Source: Opeltia flavorubescens (lineage: Eukaryota; Ascomycota; Lecanoromycetes; Teloschistales; Teloschistaceae). Taken from it: a stretch of 64,000 nt of DNA. The stretch is taken from contig KE546967.1 of the NCBI GenBank assembly GCA_000442125.1, positions 1,054,001 to 1,118,000 on the forward strand, in the 5' to 3' direction. Below the pieces are notes generated by a model. It ran no database searches and was not told the origin of the DNA. It saw nothing but the letters and a program-made list of their open reading frames with translations. Position numbers and translations under genes: made by a program. This document shows, one piece after another, positions 1-11,029 of this stretch (its first letter is position 1; every line of letters starts with the position of its first letter).

Positions 1-1891
1 CAGGATTCACCATGCGGGGTACTGTATGAAGTAGCTCGGAAGGCGGTGAAAGACGAAGGGCGAATGGGACTGGACACAGGGAATATGCAAGGACAAGGAA
101 CAGCCAAAAGAGCCCCACGAATGAAAAACTGCGCCTCCTGCGCTAATGCAGCCCAACAGCCTGTAGGGAGTCAAGACATCGTGTACCAGACAATTCGCTC
201 ATAAGGTGCATTTTAGTAGCTCCGTATGCATGATCATATTTTAGGATAGTGATAAATCCACAACCTTCGGTTTCTACAACCCAGAGCAAGCTCGGTTACA
301 ATGAACCTTCAAACACTCGGCGAACAGCCAATAAACTCACAAGATAATTTCTTGCAGGGTTATCACTGTTGGACAACATTCTGCTTAGGTCCGTGGGCCC
401 AAGAATGAGTCCTTAACTCCAGGATGTTTTCCAAAGTTATTCGCGTGGCATGGGCCATTAATAATTCGGCCCATACCGCGCACTAGTCTTGACTTAGTTG
501 GTAGNACTCAGCCTTGCTGCCTTATTAGCAGGTAAGCCAAGAATAAGCTCTCAGATCCGGATTGCAAATTTGAGAGAGAGGGCAAGCCAGCGAAATCGTC
601 AAAGCACCATCGTTCGTGCACAAGGCCTATCTGCTACCTGACATGAATGGCGCGAGTCTTCACCGCTTCACCGGCGCAGAGAATCGTTCGTGGAATGCTT
701 TGTGTAGTACATCTGCAGCTTACGGATGCTTAATCCGCGTTTCAAGCGTCCGTAAGATGGATATTCGACAGTATGCGGTAATGATGACAGCCATCATGGA
801 TCTGATCGACAGATGAAAGACTCTGCCCTACAAGCCCTGACCGTTCGCTAAGGATGCCAGACTATGAGTACAGGCCTTCTGTCCAATCATACCTGGTAGA
901 GGCATGCTCTCGACGGACTGCATCCCACTCGAGCCGCCAGGGGATCCAAGCAGCAGCAGGACGGCGTCACTAAACATGGCAATATCCGCACTCTAAGCTG
1001 GCCTTATGCCGAAAGACTCGCGGAGCTCACAGAAATTATGGGTGCACTTAGAGCGTAAGCCGACGCCAAACGACGAACTGACAAGGATTGTTCGCTCGTG
1101 CCGGAGATGTTTCCAGATTTGAAGTTACCCCTGCCTTTCTGCCCTATTATGCACGCTCTAAACCAAAGGATGACCCTACACACCACCATCACCACGGCCA
1201 CGCAGCAAAATTAAGGCACTGCAGTCAAAGACCCACTCTCCACGCTTTCCGGCCTGCAACTGCTGCGCAGGAGTGGGCGAACCAGGAACGGGCATCTTAT
1301 GGGATGATCACTATTATATGATTCAGTGTTCCTGCCGTCAATGTGAAATCCGCCAATTGACCACCAACTCAAATCCTCAACTTCCACGGACACCTTAATT
1401 CTTGAGCAGCTCCCATCTCAAATTCTACGCCCTTGATCAGATATACGCCTACTATTTCGGCAGAGTCTTGTTCAGGATATCTTCGATCCGATCCGATTGT
1501 CGTCTGCCTGCCTATGTCCGGCAGATCTTTTTCTCCGTGATTAGGAAAGCAGCATCAAATGCGCTTACGCCGTGTTTCATTTTTTATCTGAGAATTGTGT
1601 ACCTTTCTTTCTTTCGTTTTCTTCTCTTGCACCTCTTATATGTTGATGATCGCGAAAAATTATTCAATCCACCCTACTCGCTCTCCCAACTTGTGCGGCT
1701 TGCTTTCAGGCTCTGTCAACGCGTAGTGGAATCTGCGACACCAGGTACTTATCTATCCCTTCCAACAATCGACCGCTATAGTCTTGGAACATCCCGATTC
1801 ACCACCGTGGGCTTGTAGAAATCTGGAGCTGACAAATAAATCAGACTAAGCTCGGGCGATCTCAATATCAAACCCTTTACCACAGGTTGCT
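1..1891. other. Gene-poor stretch upstream of the C2H2 factor
   Basis: No complete gene is recognisable on either strand. The longest open frame (1402-1818) has no family features and lies in T- and C-rich sequence that is better read as promoter and leader of the gene starting at 1892. One ambiguous base lies at 505. A coding-like stretch at about 900-1311 is listed separately. Confidence 0.5.
900..1311 (+). pseudogene. Possible decayed coding stretch, identity unknown
   Basis: One reading frame reads as protein-like text in three consecutive open blocks (about 900-1055, 1059-1211 and 1215-1311) separated by two TAA codons in the same frame. Examples are PYAERLAELTEIMGALRA in the first block and EMFPDLKLPLPFCPIMHAL in the second. 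There is no start codon context, and no splice pair that removes the stops, because the candidate intron at the first stop would be about 31 bp. I do not recognise the family. It may be a relic of a host gene or a chance frame; the call rests only on composition. Confidence 0.2.
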
Positions 1892-4374
1892 ATGGCTTTG
1901 GTACGAGAAGGTATCAATGACTTTGTACTTTTTCCAAGGGATCAGTATTACCACGAGCCTGTTCACTCGTCCTTCGAAGCCAGCTTGATTGGACTTGACT
2001 CCAGTCTCCGGACCAATCTCGCCATGCAACAACCGCTTACTGATCGAGGTAACGCTGTCTTCGAAAACTCTTTATCACCTACTCCTCAGCTACCAGGACA
2101 TGGAAATTATCAAGTTGCGCCCAACCTATTTGTAGATGGCCGGAAGGAGAACACTCGCCGACACCATCAGCGATATACACCGTCCGGATCCGCTTCACCT
2201 TCCATCTCACAGTCTCTCGATCATCCTCCATCGACTCTTTCTTCGGCTTCCGGTGCTAGCTGTCAAAGCGCGGCATCATCTACTGTCGGATCGCCTTACT
2301 CTTTGGCGACGCATAGCTTACCAAGCCAGGACACGTGGAGTGAACCAAATCAAGGTCTAGGCATTGCATCTGAAATCGTCCGCAACGACGGCTTTCCCCA
2401 GGACCCATTCTCCAACAGTAGTCTCGAGAATGATCTTTGCTTCCAAGACGGCAAATTCCCAGATAATTTTGTCGGTGAGTGCGACAATCTTTCATCAGTA
2501 TTATCCTCCTTCTCGAATATTTTGATACCCGAAGCATCCATGACAATAGGTCATGTCTCGTCTTTTTGGGGCAGTCCGGCAGCGCATCTGAATATCGACG
2601 ATTTATAAGCCTGGCACAGCAAGTTTCTTACATCTTTGTTCTTAATTCCTCTTACTTTTGAATAGTGGAGCGTAAGGAAACAAAAAGCCGACCTCACATT
2701 TATTCATTCCAAAACACTCCTTTTGGTCGGATTCGAACAACGGCAGGCCTATCCCTGTCCTTTGTGCGGAGCCGTCGGTCTCACTTGCTGTCCTTGTCTC
2801 TCGCTCCCTGATTCGCATCTTGGCGATTTTTTTATTTGTGGCTGATCTATCCGTTCTGTCCAACTTGCTAATGCTCCAACTTCCTAGATCCCGCCCTGAT
2901 TCAGTCATTCGATCCGCCCATTTCTCATGATACAACGTCGATCCTATTCCCAGGAGTAATGCCCACGTTTCCGCTGCCATCGCAAACCTTCCAATCTCCT
3001 TCACCCTCGCCTTCGGATACTTCTAGCTACGATTCTCACAGACCAGGCTCAGCAAGATTTCGAAGCGGAACAGCCTCACCTTACCTTCATACTTCGTCGT
3101 TCCAGCCGTACCCTCGAGCATCTGAGGCAAGAAGATTGTCGGTTGCATCGAGCCTATCAAGAGTATCCCAAGAAAACGCAAGATCCACAAGCCTCGGCTT
3201 CGAGGATGATGGCAAGGAACGAGGACGATGCCCTAATCCCGACTGCGGTCGGCTATTTAAAGATCTGAAAGCCCACATGCTCACACATCAGTCGGAAAGA
3301 CCCGAGAAATGCCCCATTGTGACCTGCGAATATCATCTTAAGGGCTTTGCACGAAAATACGACAAAAATCGCCACACTTTGACACATTATAAAGGCACAA
3401 TGGTTTGTGGATTCTGCCCAGGTTCTGGTTCCGCGGCGGAGAAAAGCTTTAACCGCGCAGATGTGTTCAAGCGACACCTGACTTCGCTGCATGGAGTGGA
3501 ACAAACGCCACCAAATAGTCGCAAGAGGAGCCCGACGACATCGGCAACCAAGAAACCATCAGACTTTTCGAGTGATGCAGCTGGGAAATGTTCGACATGT
3601 TCGGCTATGTTCAATAATGCACAAGAATTTTATGAACATCTTGATGATTGTGTCTTGCGGGTCGTTCAGCAAGAGGAGCCCAGTGAAGCAATTAACGAGC
3701 AACACTTAGCTGAAGTTGCCAATGACCAATCCGTATTGGATACGCTAGATCGGAACATCATGCATACAGGTATCGGACACAGCAACGCCAGTGCAAAGGC
3801 CTCCAGTGGAGACGAAGTGGATGAAGAGAAAGAAGACGGGGCATTCGAGGAGGAGGTGTCTTCAAACCTCTGGATGTCCTCGACGCGTTGCACTCCTCGA
3901 TCTGACCGAGGTCGACCGAGTGTTCGAGACAGTGATCCGAGCTGACAACCAACACATCCCCAGGGTGTCCATTCGCACGTTGGGGGTGGCAATTCAGTGA
4001 GCAAACCAAACCGTGGGGTTCCTGGTGGGAGGAAGCACGGCATGACCTTGTCCAAGGGAGGGGTTCCTCTCATAGGTAAAGGTCGCAAGAGAAGAAAACA
4101 CTATCCCGTTTCGTGGGGTTGTTCCGTCGACAAGATGAAGATGAAAAAAAGAGTGCTCTGCGTTTACGATGGACCACGGCGGCTATGGAAAGACGATATG
4201 ATGCTCGACAGCGACTTCGAAGTGCGAATGCGTCTCGGTGGTAGTGACTCCTATGTAACGGATCTTGATGTGAACACTCTAAAGCGAGCGGACGCACTGC
4301 TTAATGCGACCGAGGAGGAAAAGGGGCCGTGGGTATCCGAAAATGAGGCCCATGCCCCACGTTTGATGTCATGA
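1892..4374 (+). CDS. C2H2 zinc-finger protein, probable transcription factor
   Basis: The start is ATG 1892 (MALVREGINDF). Exon 1 (1892-2474) ends at a GTGAGT donor, and a long 413-bp intron closes at TTCCTAG (2887). The frame joins cleanly into exon 2 from 2888, reading VDPALIQSFDPP across the junction. The N-terminal half is Ser/Pro-rich and low in complexity. Exon 2 carries Cys/His clusters of a C2H2 array: CPNPDCGRLFKDLKAHMLTH, a second finger with CPIVTCEYH, then CGFCPG with a spaced HLTSLH. The C-terminal part contains KRRKHYPVSWGCSVDKMK and DGPRRLWKDDMML, a block I remember from uncharacterised Pezizomycotina C2H2 proteins. A 108-bp phase-0 intron (3856-3963, GTGTCT to CCCAG) would remove a stop, but another frame over the same bases also reads as protein, so this junction is uncertain. 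It is probably nuclear; its targets are unknown. Confidence 0.75.
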
Positions 4375-5015
4375 AGACACCGGCAAGCTATTACCTGAAT
4401 GCAACTTGCTTCAAGGATAGGATGGGCTGGAAGCAGTAGGAGAGGATTGCGTCACTCCATTCCATTTTCCTCTCAGAGGAATCGGATCATCAAGGTTGGG
4501 TGGTTGGAGGAGTAAGGATGGGAAGCCAGGGTTACTTGGGTAAGGCCACGGGAATCTTCTTCGATGGTTAACGATAGGCATCACCGATCCTGTTGTATTT
4601 CTAGCGCTTATTACGAGATCTGATGTACACTATATAGTCTGGAAGGGGTGCTGGACACTCCTACGTAACAAGTAGTTTAATGGGAGAAATTCCTGACCAA
4701 ATCCCACGTGGTCAACAGTTACTTGCATTTTCCTCCGATCTTTTTGATAGTCGTCATAGTGAATGGCTGGACCAAGTGCTGCCGCTACTGCACAGTAACA
4801 TTTCCTGAAGAGCTTATGGCGCGGGCAAACCTTTAGACTGGCTGAGAACAGCTACTCACGCTATTTGCACACGTCCTCGAATTACGTAATCAGAGAGGTG
4901 TTTAAACACGTCTCGCGTTATAAGGTCATACTTTTCAATTTCAGGAACGCGTTAGATATCGGATTTGCAGCGCAGACAGGCCACCATCAAATCGAAGACT
5001 CACTGATGTGCAGAG
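4375..5015. other. Intergenic, promoter of primase large subunit
   Basis: This stretch lies between the C2H2 gene and the primase gene, which point the same way. I see no open frame or RNA gene in it. It should hold the 3' UTR of the first and the promoter and leader of the second. Confidence 0.6.
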
Positions 5016-6646
5016 ATGATTCGGCACGACTTTAATCGCATCGATCCAAAACGCAGGGCGACCATTGATCACAAGAAGAAGCAATTCGCTAAACCTACTT
5101 TTAAGCAGCAGGATTATCCTCATCGCTTGAGTATCTATCATATTCCTCCTACGGCCGAGATCAGACTAGAGGACTTTGAGCAATGGGCAATTGATCGTCT
5201 ACGGAGTGAGAGCCTTCCCCAATCTAACTTTGGCACTGAGCTGACGCTTCTCAGTACTTGCCGAAGTGGAGGCAAGCACATTTCGGAATCAAAGCTTAGC
5301 AGAGACCGCGGAGCATATCAAGCCCCTCCTAGACAAATGGCTGCGATTGGATCCGAATTCGTCGTCGGCGCAAGGTTGCGCAGATTCTCGGCTGCAGGAT
5401 CAGCGCCGAAAAGACCATTATTCGCATTTCATCCTTCGGCTCGCTTTTTCCTCGACAGAGGATCTTCGCCGCCGCTTCATGCGGGTTGAAGCCGCCTTGT
5501 TCCGAATACGCTTTCAAACGGAAAATGTCCGAGAGCGTCAGGAGTTTGTTGCCTCGCTGAGCCTGGACTGGGAAGCTGTGGGGGAGCAGGAGAAGCGTAC
5601 CCTCACCCGAGACCTTTTGAACGCAACACCAAACCTTAAGAAAACCGATATTGACGATAGCAGCTGGTTTAAGCTTGATTTTGAAACAGTGCCTGAGCTC
5701 GTCGAAAGCCGAAGGATATTGGTAAAAGGGGGCAAAGCATATATACCTTCGAAGGAGCAGATGAGCATTGTACTTGCAGGCTTCCAAGAAAGACTAGAAA
5801 GGGGTTTAGATGTGAGTTCCCTGCAACTCCCCAGGAGACCTTCATGCAGCTCGCTAATGTTCCTAGCTCACGGCACGGGCCCTTCCTCGCCTTGACGAGG
5901 ACGACAGGCTAAGCCCCATTCTGGACCACCTGTCCAAGAACTTCGCTACCCCGGACTCCACGCTCGCAGACTCCGACACTATACTGCATGGGGCCCCAAT
6001 TAATGCTTCGTCCATTGATCAATTATCGCAGCATTTCCCGCTCTGCATGCGCAACCTTCATATGACCCTGCGGAGGAACAACCATCTCAAACACTTTGGC
6101 CGATTTCAATATACGCTTTTTCTCAAAGGCCTTGGACTGACTATGGAAGACTGTTTGATTTTCTGGCGTCAGTCGTTCAAATTGATCACCGACGACACGT
6201 TCAACAAGGAATACCGCTACAATATTCGGCATGCCTATGGTGACGTTGGAGGAGACGCCATTCGTCGAGGACGAGGATATTCGCCCTTTTCGTGTCAAAA
6301 GATCCTCACGGAACATCCACCGGGAAGTGGGGAAAGCCATGGATGCCCATACCGCCACTTTAGCACTGATAACTTGACCAGTCTGTTGCAGGCGACTGGC
6401 GTCAATGATCGAGACGTTCTTCAAGGAGTGAGGGATGACGCAGACAAAAAAAGATACCACATCGCTTGCAACCGAGTTTTTGAGTGGACCCATAAGAATG
6501 AGATTCGACAAGTCAAAGACGATGGCAGCTGGAAAGCTACAGATTTGGACACAATTGTGCATCCTAACACTTACTTCAAGCGGAGTTACCTGCTTAAAGC
6601 TGGCCCAGCTAAACAAATCGGTGATGATAACATGGAGGTTCAATAG
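5016..6646 (+). CDS. PRI2: DNA primase large subunit (PriL/p58)
   Basis: This is the regulatory subunit of eukaryotic primase. It pairs with the catalytic small subunit within the DNA polymerase alpha-primase complex and helps start RNA primers at origins and Okazaki fragments. Exons are 5016-5205, 5255-5811 and 5867-6646; both introns (49 and 55 bp) are GT-AG. The spliced product is 508 aa, normal for the family. The N-terminus reads RIDPKRRATID...DYPHRLSIYHIPP, as in other PriL proteins, which fixes the start. The C-terminal [4Fe-4S] domain shows all four expected cysteines: PLCMR (about Cys309), FSCQKIL (Cys392), GCPYR (Cys409) and IACNRVFE (Cys450). The family motif YRYNIRHAYG is present. 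The gene is convergent with the lipase gene, leaving 237 bp between stops. Confidence 0.95.
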
Positions 6647-6883
6647 GCGCAGGTCGCTTGCAACGAATATTTACAGTACAGCTTTTTATGCAGGTACGGC
6701 ACCAGAAGTTCTCGATAAGTGAGCTATGCGCACCTTGTCGAAGTTGAAAACTGGGACAAGTTAGCCTACAGTCTGTCATACTGGCAATGTAGTTGTCTGA
6801 AATTTGTGCACTCTAGATTGCCACGCCTACAAACCAGGTGCACATTCAGGGCTTCCCTCAAGAGGTACTTATAGGGTTGTCAT

Positions 6884-9118
6884 TTATCCATAGTCGGTAG
6901 TATCGGTTTCATTCCCTTCGCCTTCCGGATCTTTGAAGAAAGCCTCACTTTGTCGTCGGAATTCTTCAAGCATCTCCGAACGTCGGTCAGCTGTACGCGG
7001 TAGAGGCTGCTCATCAGCGAGAAACGGATCTGCTGCAGAATTGTGCGACGATGGCGAGCTATTCGTGTCCACATGTCCGTTCTCGTCGGTTCTTTGCGTT
7101 TGACTAGGGAGACCATGATCTTCTCCAAGCAGAAGGCCTCCTTCGATAAGCCGCTCAATCTTCATACGGTTTTCAATGAAAAGCAACTTGGGGAATGCAG
7201 ATCTTTGTCCAGCTCTTATCATGTACGCTAGCCTCTGAGGACTGGGGTCGCTGAGAAGATGGTAGAAGTCGCTGACGTGTGACTTTGGACACATGGTCAC
7301 TGTTCCGCTGAATTGTTGCAGAAAAACACCCGACCAATCTTGGCCCAGTGGCCGAGGGAGCAGCTCCAAATGTTTCATGATTTTCAAGAACTTGTTCAAT
7401 TCGAGTTTGATCGTCGTTTCCACCGCACTTCCCAGATAGCCTCCCCTCCAGCCTCGGCCTTTCCGATGTGTCACCGGTCGGCCCACTGTACCGCGCGATG
7501 AGAAGAAGAATAGATTGACGTGCGGGTTTACTTGGCTGACAATACTAAAATTCACGTTGAAATGTAGATTGAGTGCTTTGAGCGGAATGTCCGTCCTCAG
7601 ACTATGTTCGTATAAGCCATGGTTGATACTTGGCTGAGACTTCCGGAATTCGCCTACCTGCCGTCCTTCCATTTATGGCCGAACGAGTACGGGGTTAAAT
7701 TTCCATTCGGAGTCTTCATCATGAGAACAACAGGATTCTGGACTTGTCAATTAAGTCTCTACAACTTCAGTGTATCACTTACCAAGATACCTGGGACCGC
7801 TGCCGAGGCCAGAACAGCAGACCAAATGACACATTCAGGAGCATTGAGATAATTTGTCAAGATAGTGGGAGAGTGAGGATCTGACGAGACGCATGAGACG
7901 TTGAGGACGCGTCCTGTGCGCTCATAGGCTTCGCGAAAAGTCGTACTGCCACGGCAGAACCAGCTGCAATGTCTGGCCCATTCGAGTGTATCAAATCGGG
8001 CGCCAGTCCGCCACCAACGCGGCCCCCAAGTCAAGAAACCATCTTCACACGCTCTGATCCTATGAGCGAGTGCAGGCACGAGCAGCTGTTTCAACTCTTC
8101 ATCTCTATGGGTGCACACCATGGCGGCAACCAAAGCCCCGCCAGAAGTTCCTGTAATTACCTCGGGCAAAAGAGAATGGTCGACCATTGCTTTAATAACA
8201 CCGAAATGAAAATAGGAAAATGTCGCCCCCCCAGATAACGCAAGCGCTGTCCTCCCGAAATTTCGATGTAAGTGTTTTGCCAAAGCGTACTTATTCGCTT
8301 GACCGAGCCGTGATTGCTGCAAGAGGAACTGCAACGAGTCATGTAATTCACCGAGGAAATCCTGTACCAAGGTCTTGGTCCCATACTAAGATAAAGGTAA
8401 GCTTACCTCGACATCCGGAACATATCAGACTAACATAGGTCTCGCTGTAAAGATTAGGGGCTTCGATGCCGAACGCATTCCTCTTGACGCAGGCCTCAAT
8501 CAGACCCCGCAGATGCTGTGTGGCATCCGTTGCAGATTTACCGACTGATTCCTGTGCTTGTAGTCTGGTGGCTTTAAGCTGATCTTTTACCCTCTTCACC
8601 GTAGCATGATCGTAGTAGGCGTATTCGTCGATGGATTTCCATCTACTGTTTCCAAGATAGTCGTCCAGCTCCTCTGCAGCGATCTTCCATTCCTCGAAAT
8701 GCCATTTAGACTGCAAGATTTTCCGCAGTACCTGGCGTCGACCTCTCCATGTGATTATTCGTTCATAAGCCCATATGTAGAGTCTGTTCAGCAAGTATGC
8801 TACGCAAAGTACCAGGATCCAACCTAGCACCACGAAGAGAAAAGGCCATTTCAATACATTGTAGACGAAACCCTCCCTGGTCTCATCTTTGGATCGTTTT
8901 AGTCTCTTTCTGCGTCCCCGAGGCCGACTTTTCTTGATTCGGTTATGTATCGGTTTCAAATCATCAAGGGCTACTAGTGGTGAGCATTCCGGCGCATTCA
9001 AGGCCTTTTCAAAGTCTTCCAGATCTGTCTTATCGAGGAATTCGCAATCATAATCCGGCAATAGCAAGGGATCAAAAGCTTCACTGGGAAATCCATTCAT
9101 GTCATTGAATCTCTCCAT
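6884..9118 (-). CDS. Patatin-type triacylglycerol lipase (Tgl3/4/5-like)
   Basis: This is predicted to be a lipid-droplet triacylglycerol lipase that releases fatty acids from stored fat. Exons on the minus strand are 9118-8435, 8385-7783, 7737-7658 and 7601-6884; the three introns are 45-56 bp and the product is 694 aa. Residues about 90-112 form a hydrophobic hairpin-like segment, as in fungal Tgl proteins. The patatin domain follows the conserved TYYGTK junction: oxyanion loop GGATFSYFHFG, nucleophile elbow GTSGG (Ser309), and catalytic Asp in KWKDGSLRTDIPL (Asp454). The DGS motif is split by the third intron, so an unspliced reading would wrongly suggest that the catalytic Asp is lost. 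The C-terminal 150 residues are acidic and low in complexity. The family is well supported; which Tgl paralogue it is cannot be told here. Confidence 0.9.
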
Positions 9119-11029
9119 GGGCTGTTACAGTCCTACATAACGTAAGAGAAAAGATTTTGATTCAAATCAAATACGGTGGTCCTTTTTGGATCGCTTAGTC
9201 TTAAAAGAATAACGACGTAGCAATTGATTGTTGAAGTTATATGAAAGACACGCGAGGACGCTAGCATCGAGAGCGACGATAGAACAGAGGATCTAATGCA
9301 AGCCTTGCATTAGCGTTACATAGTATGCTGAGTTTTACCTACCCTCCCCAATGCACGCCGAGACATTTAAAGAAAGAAAATCTCTACGGTAGACAACTCT
9401 GCGTGAATCGAATTGATGTCGTACTAAGAACTCTACTCTCTTTTTACACTCGGTCATATTACAAAGCTTTGAGCAGAGATAATATGACGCCAGCGAGGTA
9501 CGAACGCGTTCTCTGTGTGGACATCCTGCCGAGATAGATTTTAGCGCACCAGACGACGCTAAGATGTTCCTGTTTTGACGCTGCCGTTAGCAGCCGCGCT
9601 GCGAGGTTGGCTGAATGATCTTGGTTGGCTATTCATATTCACTCGGTCTGATTGCCCATCACAGCATCTTGATTAGATTTGTTGATCGACTAAATATTAA
9701 ATTACAGCCGATAGCCCTGCCTGGCGACATTGGAAGTCATTTGAGAATAAGTCGGCGTTTGTTTCGAGGATTGAAATTCCAGTCTCAGCTCTCGACCCTG
9801 AGGAGTCAAGAACTTCCAAAAGACCTTGGTTAACAAATTCATTCTTATGTTGCCACATTAATTTGGCATGATGCAAACGTGAGTCGAGGTCCCGGAGTTT
9901 CGATTCTCAATAGTGATGCCAGAAAGTTCCTTACTGCTGTCGAGTGCTGGACATTGTGACGGCCATTAGGTGCGAGTACTCGTGAACCATGCGTCTATAG
10001 CATATGACCGATCGGTGCCTGGGCAGTCCTTCCCAATTGACTGGATCGCTATATATGCAATTGAGTACTGTAGAGAGGGAGAAATGTTGCAGATCCAATG
10101 ACGTCCTCACACGCTGTGCCAGCGATGATGTTGGGTTTGCACTCATAGACAAACAAAATTGACGCTTTGGGTCAATGTGGATGTCTTGATACTTGTTGGT
10201 ACGACTATATGACTTTGGCAACACCTGTTGTTGATGCTCGTACTAAGGGTTAGCCTTGATAAGCACATCACATTGGGGTTCCAACGGGGGCTTCTGAAAA
10301 TTGTAGCGAGACCGATGAGAGTTCACCAGAATATACGCACTAAATCCGCAGAGGCGTATTTATCAACTTGGGGTATGCCAAGAGCTACTAATTTAGCTGC
10401 CGCTCTTTACCTGGTGCAAATCGTAATCTGGGTGCAAAACCTTCAAATCTGGGTTCCGCTTCCCCCACGCCGATTACGGCCATCTGATCCACCAGCTTCA
10501 TCATCTGAGGTTCTTTTCACCTCCTGACCGCTGACCGGATCGATACTCTATCAGATAATTTTCCGTGGCATTCAATACTCTTCATACTCAATTTCCGATC
10601 TATGGCCAGAATAAGCTTTTGAAATTAAGTGCGCAATCAGTCAGGGGAATATCCTCTAACGGCGCCGACCGAGTAACCAGTCATATTCGCATTTCACTTG
10701 CATATACCCTACTCTTGCAATCGTTCTTCGCATGGTACATATATTCCCCGCCATCCCCATCTCGCCATTCATGGCCCCACGCTCGCTCTCCACCGCTTTC
10801 CGAAACAGCCCACCTCCTCTCCCAACTTCCCTGCTGAACGAATCCAGCACACTCCCCCGTCCACATCGCATTCTATACATTGACGCAGAAGCAATCACTG
10901 TTTATTCCGCAGCCAGTCGAGCATCTGTCTTCTGGCTACCATTGGGGCACTTTTCCCAGCAACCAGTTACGACCATGGACCTTCATCGTACTTCTTTTCC
11001 AAAACGCCTTTAACCAGTATTCCTCGAGC
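9119..11029. other. Long intergenic stretch without recognised gene
   Basis: This 1.9-kb gap lies between two genes that diverge. Only short open frames occur, with no family motif and no convincing donor-acceptor pairs. From about 10560 it becomes pyrimidine-rich on the plus strand, which fits a promoter and leader for the LRR gene at 11030. I saw no tRNA or rRNA. Confidence 0.55.

Noticed and set aside
1402-1818. 138-codon open frame upstream of the C2H2 gene
   Set aside because: It opens without an ATG, has no family features and lies in the presumed leader; its hydrophobic look comes from T-rich sequence.
2700-2760. tRNA-like T-loop (GGATTCGAAC on the plus strand) inside the first intron of the C2H2 gene
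   Set aside because: The flanking bases do not form a T stem, and no anticodon arm follows.
7580-7620. Apparent loss of the catalytic aspartate in the patatin lipase
   Set aside because: An intron (7602-7657) restores the DGS motif, so the enzyme looks intact.
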